Part shown: piece by piece, positions 12,612-21,800 of the stretch
Numbering within the stretch: the first letter of the stretch is position 1
Layout of the letters: each line of letters begins with the position of its first letter
DNA from: Blastomussa wellsi
Taxonomy: Eukaryota > Cnidaria > Anthozoa > Scleractinia > Plerogyridae
Direction of reading: 5' to 3'
Length of the DNA stretch: 64,000 nucleotides
Assembly: GCA_947652115.1 (NCBI GenBank)
Contig: OX393565.1
Coordinates: forward strand, 8,121,622 to 8,185,621
Position numbers and translations under genes: made by a program
The notes under the pieces: model-generated
Databases searched by the model: none
What the model was told of the DNA's origin: nothing
Seen by the model: the letters and a program-made list of their open reading frames with translations, nothing else

Positions 12612-13020
12612 CTCAGCTGTGGTCTATTGGAAATCCGTGAATCTGATTGGTTCTCCCACTGTTTTCTATTCGCCGATAGAAAACGATCGCTCGCGCGTTG
12701 CTCTTCGGAGGCAATATTTTTCTTAATTTTTGGCTTAAAATTACATAAAATGTTAAATTTTGCAATGTAATCCTTTTTAGTTTCTACAAAAACAATTAGA
12801 CTACTCGCCCTGACTATTCGCTCATAGGAAACTCGGGCTCGTAGTCTAATGGTTAAGTAGAAACTCTAAAGGTTTCCATTTTAATGTGTGTATTTTAATC
12901 CAAAAATTTAGAAACATCATGTTTTTAAAGAGCAACGCGCAAGCGATCGTTGTCTATCGGCGAATATAGCCAGACAACAGTGGGAGAACAAATCAGAGTT
13001 TCCACTAACACACAGCTGAG
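12612..13020. mobile_element. Foldback/MITE-like inverted repeat, copy 2
   Basis: Same element as 3929-4337, carried in the second copy of the tandem unit with identical arm structure. Confidence 0.6.
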
Positions 13021-13401
13021 TCAGTTTCTGGTAATACTCAGTACAGCGTCTTATCTAGATAATCTTTTAGTTTTCGTTGTCAGTGTTCGTCGTCGTCGGG
13101 ATCGCCACGAAACAAATCTAAATAGTTTCGTTATTTCTAGTTATCTTTTCGCTTGCCTAGTTTCCTTCTCTGTATTTAGTTTGCTTCTGTTTTGGTTTTA
13201 TTTTTGTGTTTTTGTGTGGTCGATTAAATTACAGAATGGCCTATGAAGAGTGTCCGGCACAGAGCAGCATCGAAATGGCATCACGTGGACGCTCTGCATG
13301 AAACTGGAAGACTTTTCCAGCGACATAGCTTTGCCTTCCCGCTCTCGGGTACTCGCAAAATAGAAGAGTCCGAGGATAAATGACTTAGCCGGCACATTCA
13401 A

Positions 13402-13523
13402 CCGGTCAGTCAGTCAGTCAGTCATTCAGTCATTCATTTAGTCAGTCAGTCAACCAGTCAGTCAGTCCGTCAGTCAGTCAGTCAGTCAGTCAGTCAGTCA
13501 GTCAGTCAGTCGGTCAGTCAGTC
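13402..13523. repeat. GTCA tetranucleotide microsatellite, copy 2
   Basis: Same array in the second tandem copy, with the same interruptions but one fewer GTCA unit. Confidence 0.95.
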
Positions 13524-14445
13524 ATGTATATTTTAGTGGAATTTAAAGTTTAATCAAGTTACGGCTTTTTGTTTTCTTATATTTAGTATACCACATTCCT
13601 TTTTTGTACATACAAGAGAGACGTGTATAAGTGAATTCTACTCTACTTACACTGTGGTGGCGTGCAAACAGTAGCTGCATGAAATACCATCAGCATTCTT
13701 AGAATTCTTACTTATGATCTGAATACATTATAATTGGAAACAATATTTTCTTCGTAACAAGTGTATACGGTGAAGCGTCATGCCGTGAATAAATGCTTCG
13801 TTTTAAATTGACGACTCTCCATTAATAATTAAGATTTTAATTTTCCATTCAGCGTTTTACAAGTTGACACCTTGGCTTCTATTCGCTTCAACCTAAGCTG
13901 TGGCCGCGGTTCTGTTGACAAAAATAAATGTTGTTTTTCGCTGCGATGGCAATCAGTCTGTCTTTTTTTTCTCTTGGGAAAATTTAACCAGAACTTCTCT
14001 CTCCCTTGCTGTTCTCTTTGTTGTTGATGTGGTTTTGCTCCGTGTTATCTGGTACATCACACATCTTTTCTTTGGGGTTAAACAACATCGCTTCAGGACA
14101 TTCCCTCTCCTCTGAGACTCCATTGGAACAGATGACAAAGCTCTTCCGCTCAAAAGGATTTGTGTAAATACCACTGGACTTTCCAATACAGAAGGACTTT
14201 AATTCTTAAACGGAAAGAAAGCGAATGTCAATAAAGTGCGTAAATTTTCTTCATAAATCCTAAGGTTCACTCGATTTATTTTAGTGTCGATGTACTTAGC
14301 ACGGCTGTGATAATTTAGGACACCGCTGGTAAATACGCAAACAAATGTTGTAAACCAACAGAGATTAGCTAACTGGTTGGCTTTTTACAAAGCGGGGGGG
14401 AGTTGAATTCGGGATCACCGAAAACAAATCCGTCTATGGCAAAAT

Positions 14446-14510
14446 GGACGATTTGAACCCGGGACCTCCGATAACATGTACAGCGCCGTACCCACTAGGC
14501 TACGCTCGCC
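14446..14510 (-). mobile_element. tRNA-like SINE head or tRNA pseudogene, copy 2
   Basis: Duplicate of 5767-5833 with the same A and B boxes. Confidence 0.55.
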
Positions 14511-15063
14511 TTCTAATAACACGCTCGCCTTCTAATAGTTTTAGTAACGTAATGTAACGTTATGAATAGTCACTCTAGGTCGTTCTTCAGCTTGAACACA
14601 CACAGCGTAATCCGTGTTAAAAGCAAAAACTTCGAAAGCAAAATTTCACTAAAGCCCGTAAATTTCTTCGTTAATCCCTAACGTTTATTGCGTGTGGCCG
14701 TTCCTAAATTTTATATTTAAACCGTATGTTGCAACTTTCAGCACTCAAGAATGAACAAAGCGCAATCCATTAATACTTCGCCTCTAATTTAAAGTTTATA
14801 CCCTAAGGGAAAAGCTGCAGGAATATGTCGCAGCAAAATGCAGCTGGGACGACGTCAAAACATATACACACACAAGAAATTGTAGAAGGGACATTTTGCA
14901 GCGACACACCCTGGTTATATCAGCACAGACAAGAGAACAAGTTGTCGCAACACGGTATTACTATTTATGTAATAGCAAAATCAATGTGCATGCTCTGATT
15001 GGTCAATCAGCTATGGTTTATAGTGCCGGTAAACCCATGGAAACTACGGCTCGTGATTTACAA

Positions 15064-15473
15064 TTCAAAGCCGACAGACCACAATCTCAATGTTGGCTCC
15101 TGTAATAAATATCTAATTGCCATAACCGTTCATCAGTGGGATGCCTAAAATGCTTGTAATTCCACAATTGGTTTCGGCTCCATTAAATCCTATACCAATT
15201 GCAGAACATTTCAGGTGACAATAAAAGGTAATAAGGAAAACAACGAAAAATAAATTAAACCGTTAAATCGCGAACAAAGCACACACGTAAACCAAACAAA
15301 CCAAACACGCGCACCACACACGAAAACACGCGCGCGCGCCCTCAAATCCAAATGAAGGACCCGGAAGCAGCGCGCACAAATGAATTAGAGTCACAAAGAC
15401 GAGGTAACAATTACAAACAAGCAAAGGATACGTTGTTGGTTCTCAATCACAAACCGCTGATCTCAATTCCCAA
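15064..15473. other. 410-bp segment present only in tandem copy 2
   Basis: Copy 1 joins GATTTACAA directly to ACTTTTCTCG (6381-6397). Copy 2 has about 410 bases between the same two words, flanked on both sides by CAA. No inverted termini were seen. A microhomology-mediated deletion in copy 1 is as likely as an insertion in copy 2. The segment contains a purine/CG alternating stretch (CGCGCGCGC near 15330). Confidence 0.8.
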
Positions 15474-15657
15474 ACTTTTCTCGTGTTCTCCCAAACATCC
15501 CGCGTGGGTTATTACCCCTATAAACCCACAGAAAGTGTGGTCTATAGCTTAAATAACTGTCCCTCTTCCACATTTGAGTGTCTTGATGGCCTCGATTCAA
15601 CCATAAATAAAAATAAATTTAACTAGGACTTCATAAAGAGAAAACAATTGGATTAAT

Positions 15658-15842
15658 TCAGATAGCGTATATTTTACTTGGATCGGATTTTGCCTTGAGA
15701 ATCCCTCCTTTGTATGCATTTACTTCTGTTGCACCATACTGTCTATCTATTTGGGTGTTAACTAATCCTCCTCCAGATCCACTGTCTTTTGTCGGTTTTC
15801 CCGAAGCCGAGCCCTTGTCTCCCATTCCGCTTGCGCCATCAC
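15658..15842 (-). CDS. Exon 8 (copy 2): Gly/Ser-rich C-terminus, ends at TGA
   Basis: Acceptor GGTCTCAACAG restores Gly across the phase-1 junction with exon 7. It encodes DGASGMGDKGSASGKP, GSGGGLVN, then YGATEVNAYKGGILK and SDPSKIYAI followed by TGA. A possible internal donor (CCAA/GTAAAA, 11 bases of coding sequence before IYAI) could instead splice onward, so terminal status is likely but not proven. Copy 1 (6547-6758) lacks this TGA. Confidence 0.75.
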
Positions 15843-18800
15843 CTGTTGAGACCAACCAATGCCAGTAGTGTTTAAAAAGATTATGACACATCCTTCTGCC
15901 CTTACAGAACAACATTCAACCGTTTTCTACGTTCTGTAGTCATTTCAGTTCTTTTCAAAAGATCAAAGAACGGTAAATGTTCTATTCATATTCGACATTC
16001 ACATTGATTAGTCTCATAATCTTGCGCCAATCGACTTGAAAACGTGGCTTACCATTTTTGAGGTGTAAATTGCAACTCATTCAAAGCAGGTACTAGTTTC
16101 TCGTACCTCGGCCCTAAAAGCATTTAGAACGACTATCACTTTGCCATGCGTTCACTTTTGGCAGTTGTGACCATATTTGGAATGTCACGTGACTAGAACA
16201 CAAAAACGCTAAAACCTTTAACAGCTGACATCTTTCTCGGATAAAACCAAAGCCAATGGATAGAGTGCATTCAGATTCAAGATCTTTAGTATGGATTTGT
16301 TGAAAATCGCAAAACTGTAAAAGTTATGATGTCACAAATAATTTTTGACGTCATAGCATTTTAACTGACGAGAGTCTTTACAAATCGATACTGCAGATTT
16401 TTCATCTGAATGCACTGTATCCATTGGCTTTGGTTTCATCCGAGGAAGATGTAAGCTGTGCGAGCTTTTAGCGTTTTTGTTCGGGTCACGTGTATTTCCA
16501 AAGATGGTCACAACTGTCAAAAGTGAACGAAGCCTCCAATAGAACAAGCGTGGCAAAAAAAATAATCCCAGGATTGAAAGGGAACACAAGATATGATGGT
16601 TAGAAGATATCTCTGGCAACCGTTTTAAAGTTAAGGTTCTCCCCACCTAAAATAGCGGCAAGGCTTCAAATTTCGCTACTGCTAACTATGCTAATTAGAC
16701 ATCAAAAAATTTGATCGTAGTAGCATGAACTGTAACAAAGTTACCCAACAGTATCTTTAAAACAAGCAAGTCAGAAATAAAATGTGCTTTGAGTTTCAAT
16801 GAAAATGAAAAGAAAAGAATAATTCAGTTTTACTTACCTTCCTCTCCGTTGTGTCTTATTCGAGTTATAAGATGTTCATCATTAAGCCAATCGTATTGGA
16901 GTGCACTATTTCCTGGGCTTTGTTTGTGGGATGAAGTTGACGCACCTTTGTCTTCCGCGCCTGGATTTGTCAACTGAGGAAACTCCGATTCCTGCTGCTG
17001 GTAAATATGACCTTGATAAGAATCTACGATGTTTGTCATATTCTCAGTTTCAGGATCTCCATCACTGAAGACCATTCCCTGCATAGCAACGGCATCGAGA
17101 TATTCCTTGTTGGCTTCTAAAATGCTCTGAGCTATACTTCCGCTATCTTTGATGGTTTCTGAATCATCCTGAGACATTTTTCCTCGTACTCCTCCCTGAT
17201 TTCGCTTCTTAACGAGACTCGACAGCATGGATACGACTTCTTTCTTCTTTGACCCTAACTTGAGAGGCCTATCTATCAAGCTTTTGAGAATTTGCACAAT
17301 ATGGCCTTTGGCTTCTGAGCGTCGTTTTAAAGGATTTACGATTTTCTCGGGATTTTTCAAAATTATTTTCAGTTGAGGATGACTCTGAATTTGTACAAAG
17401 TCTTGACTAGTTAGTTGACCTGGTTCGTGAAACTTGTTGTTGATGTTATTGTTCTCTAACTGATTTGCCAAATCGTTTCCTTTTGAGCTGGTTTGAGGCT
17501 TGGTGTTAAAGAAGTTTTCCTTTTGCAAGTCATCTTGTTCTTGCTGTTTTTCAATAGATAAATTTGTTTCGTCACTTGGAACCTGCTTCTCGTGTTCCAA
17601 TCTGCTGCCCTTGTACGCATTTAAGTTGACTTCCGGTCTTTTGAGACGAGCCTTCGAAGGGAACCTTCTGCCTGTGTACGTGTTGTTTATAGCACTTTCG
17701 TCATCTGAAGATTCCTGGTGATTGGTCACTTTCGTCTCATTTTTCCTTTCACCATGTTGAATCACGTTGTCAACTTTTATAGTCTCGGTATTGTCCTGTG
17801 AACTCATCCCATTTTCTTGGCTATCATGTGGCAATTTTTCTTGAAGACTGTTGACCATTTTAATTTCGTTTGTACGTTCACCATGTTCTATCATGTTCTC
17901 CCCTTTCATGGCCTGTACATTGTCTTGTGTTTTTATTCTATTTACCACTGGGCCTTTCGATGTTTCCTCTTGTGTTGTGGTGTCATTCCTGTGCGGAGAG
18001 AAGACGACTCCTTGTGCTTCCTTAGCTAAAGAACCATGCGACGACTGAATGATAGCTTGGGAAGTATCCGCTAGCTGAGATGGATTGGTCTTAGGTGGCT
18101 GCGCATGAAAAGATGGCATCATAGGTCTGTTTAATTCATTTGTAGACACAAGAAGCCCTTTGATCCCGTGTGGTTGAAACAATGGTTTTGAGGAGTCTTT
18201 AGTCACTTGGGAGTCATGATTATCATGATGACCAACAAAGTTTTGTTGAACTCCAGCAGATTCAGTTATTGGCCCATTTTGTGACGACTGTGAACCTTTG
18301 TCTTTTATATTATAATCCTCTATTGCGAAGTCGTTTTCGGAGCATGGAGACAAAGTGCAATTAATAACAGGCTGTTTTCCACTGTTTTCCATGTTGACCT
18401 TAAGTTTAAAATGAAGTGGCGTCCAAGTTGAATCGTTTGTGGTGAAGAAATCTTCTTTAACCGTCTTGCTTCCAAGATCTGCATGTGGCCGATTTTCCTG
18501 CTGGTAATCGTTCACAGGAGTCACGACATCGCTCTGATCACTTGGAAAGTTCTGTAGTTCTGATTGAACCTCTTGACCATTGTTCAAAAAACCGGTACCC
18601 GTATACTGATCTGCGCTCTCAAACTTCTGGTTGCTAATCAGCCTATTTCCATCAGATGTGTGCATCTGATTGTCAATAATTGGTGCTTTTTCATGCGAGC
18701 CGTAAATATTTATTGCGAATACCTTGTGTGGAGATGTAGAGAGGTGACCTTGTATCGAGTTGGTGTCTCTATTAGACGTAGAATAACTTTCAGGGCGGAT

Positions 18801-21800
18801 TGGCCGCTTCGTATTTGCTGCTATTGAAGAAGAATCTTGAGAAATTAATGTGCTTTCTCCAAGGTGATTTCCTTCCAGCTGATCCGCAGCATGGCTTTTA
18901 GAATCAGCTGATTCTACTTTCTGTGTCGTGAACATGGACGGATTTTCGTTAAGCTTTTTACTTTGGATACCGTCCAAACCATCATGTACATTTGATTGAA
19001 CTTCTGAAGGTGCTGATTCGAGCTTACCAAAGTTCTTCTTAGGTAGACTAGGCCCTGTGGTTGTGACGTTTGGTACATTATTTTGCACATTGCCCTGAAA
19101 TCTTTCGTTGCTGACAGCTTTGTTTTCCAGTTCTTCATGAAGCTTGTTTGCTGCCAAGTTGTGAGCGTCATTGAATATATTGATAGAAAATAATTTATGA
19201 GGCGGCAGTTTATTCATGCTTGTCTTGCCATCGTCTTTTTGAGGTACTTCAGGACTACCAACAAAAAGTTCCTTTGATCCGTCATTACCAGTCATAGACG
19301 TCCATCTGGTATTTTCTTTTTCATTGAACGTCTCTTGAGTGTCGGCTTCATTTCCAACATATTTGACGTCTTGTGGGATATCACAGCCAGAGATCACCGG
19401 ATTAAATTTGAGGCCAGTCGGGCAAAATTTCTTGGTTGCTTTTTCCCCTTCGCAGACGTAAAATGCAGTCTCGTCTTCCGGATCGGCGTAAATACCATCT
19501 TCCTTGGACACACAGAATCCTTCATCACCTAAGCAGAGAAATTCACATAACAGAACAGTTAATTGTCAATAAAATGACTAATGAAAAATAAGTGTTCTCG
19601 TTTTCGACAAAACATTACATTGAAGTCATTTTTTGATCACGTACCGTCACCAGAAGGTGGCCTATCGCCTTGGCCATAGCACTGAATTCCCTCAGGCGAC
19701 CCACCTATGAACATAGAGAAGGATCAAGAATGAAGTTAGTGTCATATCGAAATAATATAATGAGCTTTCCACGGGATTTTGAAGCCAAAACATTTCTGTT
19801 TGGTAAAATTCAAGCTACATTTAAACTTTCATTGATCTCGAAAATGAAAGTTTTATCCCTGGGGGGACTCCCCAATTAAAATGACGGGGGTGCTCGTCGG
19901 AAATTTTGAAAAGTACCCCTAAAAGGTACCAGAATCTCGATTAGTGGGCGTGGCTCCCAAAATTTTAAACCCTAAAAAGTACCACCACTTCTACTGGTGA
20001 AACCAATTTTAAAACACCGAATTACATAAATGGAATCACATAAATGGAACTTCAAATAAAAACCATCGGAGGCACACACAGTTCCAGTCATTTCTTGGCT
20101 CAATACCCTAAAAGGTACTGCGACAACTCTAGCGGTGGTAATTTTAGCTTAAAGTACCCTAAGCGGTACCAGTCCGTCAATTTTACCCCCTAAAAGGTAC
20201 GACGAACACCCCCGTCATTTTATAGGGAAGCCCCTCCCTCCGGGAGTTTTGTATGCCACGTCAAATTGGGGAGACCTGCGTCATTTGCAAAGCTCGTTAT
20301 ATATGACCAAACGTAGCAATAGATTCATAGGAACCAATGAAAGTAGCCTTTAAAAAACTTTCAGTACAAACAAATATCCACGAATAAGCGAATAATACGA
20401 CTTATTATCCAACTGTGCTTCGTGGAGTACAAATAACGCCCAAAACGAGTAGTACAGATATCACGCGGTATTTGTACTTTAGAGAACCGGTAAGAAATTC
20501 GCCCGCACCATCGTAACAATTTGGCGTTTTGGATAGTAAATCTCTTATTAGACGTTTCTTTGTGTAGTAAAAAATACGGCACAAATACGGCCCGTATTTT
20601 TTACTACACAACAAATCGTCTAATAAGATATTTACTATCCAAAGCGCCAAATTGATACGTTGGTTGCTCCTTGTCTGCCCCTACGACCACCTACAACGTA
20701 CTTACACGTTTGAGACGGTGAACTATTTTTCAATTCTAAAAGTTTCAATAAGTGTGCGAATTGGGAACGTCTTGTTTTTTTTTTTAATTCATTTTATTTC
20801 AAATATTTATTTCATTTATTTATCCACTTAACAACAAGAATAGAATAGGTGCAGTGAAAAGAGGTGGAAAGGGCAAAAATATAGTAAACTAATTATATGC
20901 CCTTGAAGTACATTCATTTTAGGATAAAAAGAAACTAGAGAGGAAAACGTAGTCGTATAGTAAATAAATATATAATTCTGGAATCAATACTGAGCAAAAT
21001 AAATGCAATATGTGGACGGTTGTATTTATTCGTTTAATGGTAACTTCTTCCGGAGTTGCGAGGGCCACTGTCAGGAGAATAACTTCCAAACTTCAACAGT
21101 CCAAAAACGTGTTTACAGAAATGGAAAGCAGCAAACAATGGCCAAGCGTTGTTAAAATTACAATGCTAGTGTACTGAAGCTAAATTTGGAGTGATGTTAG
21201 TGATCCACTATCAGGAGGTTTAGATCGCAGCCTGAGTTTTTCAAGGTGTTGTCCTTGTGATTTGGAAAAATTGGTGAAAGCTACTTGCGGTCACCCTCTT
21301 CCTTAAAAAATTTGATTGATATCCTTTTTTATACATATATTCTAGGAGCATTTCCTATATGTGTTGAAAGTACTAAAAAAACCGAAAAAGCCGTGACAGT
21401 GTCCCTTTTAAAAGTTTGATAAAACACTTATCTGACATGTTTTACTTTTGTAATTCTCACCTCTGACTTCACTGTCTGAGAACTGAATATCAGAGTTAAT
21501 AACAACGTCGTTTTTCAGCGCTTCAATCGTCGCCTCCAACTGTTCATTCCTTATACTTGTCAGGCGAACTTTTAGCGGGAATGAAACAGCACCCATTCCT
21601 TCGCTCGTAAAGAAGTTATTTAGCATCCTTGTGAGGCAAAACCACTTGCCTTTCACGCGTTCGAATGCTTCAATTCCAGCTACAGGAACTCTGAAAACGA
21701 GTAAAGACTGAGTAAACAAATAACTAAAGCAAAGTACTCAGCTATAAGCTTCTCTATGCATGGCTACTTCTTTAGTGACTATTAAATTAGTAATGTTGTA

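Larger units (their letters stand above)
8687..16810. repeat. Tandem duplication unit, copy 2
   Basis: Second copy of the unit at 1-7769, at an offset of 8686 bases at the left end. It is flanked on the left by a solitary expansin-barrel exon and on the right, 27 bases after the homology ends, by the large exon 7 of the expansin-like gene. Relative to copy 1 it has an additional segment of about 410 bases at 15064-15473. It contains exon 8 of the gene at 15658-15842. Confidence 0.95.
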
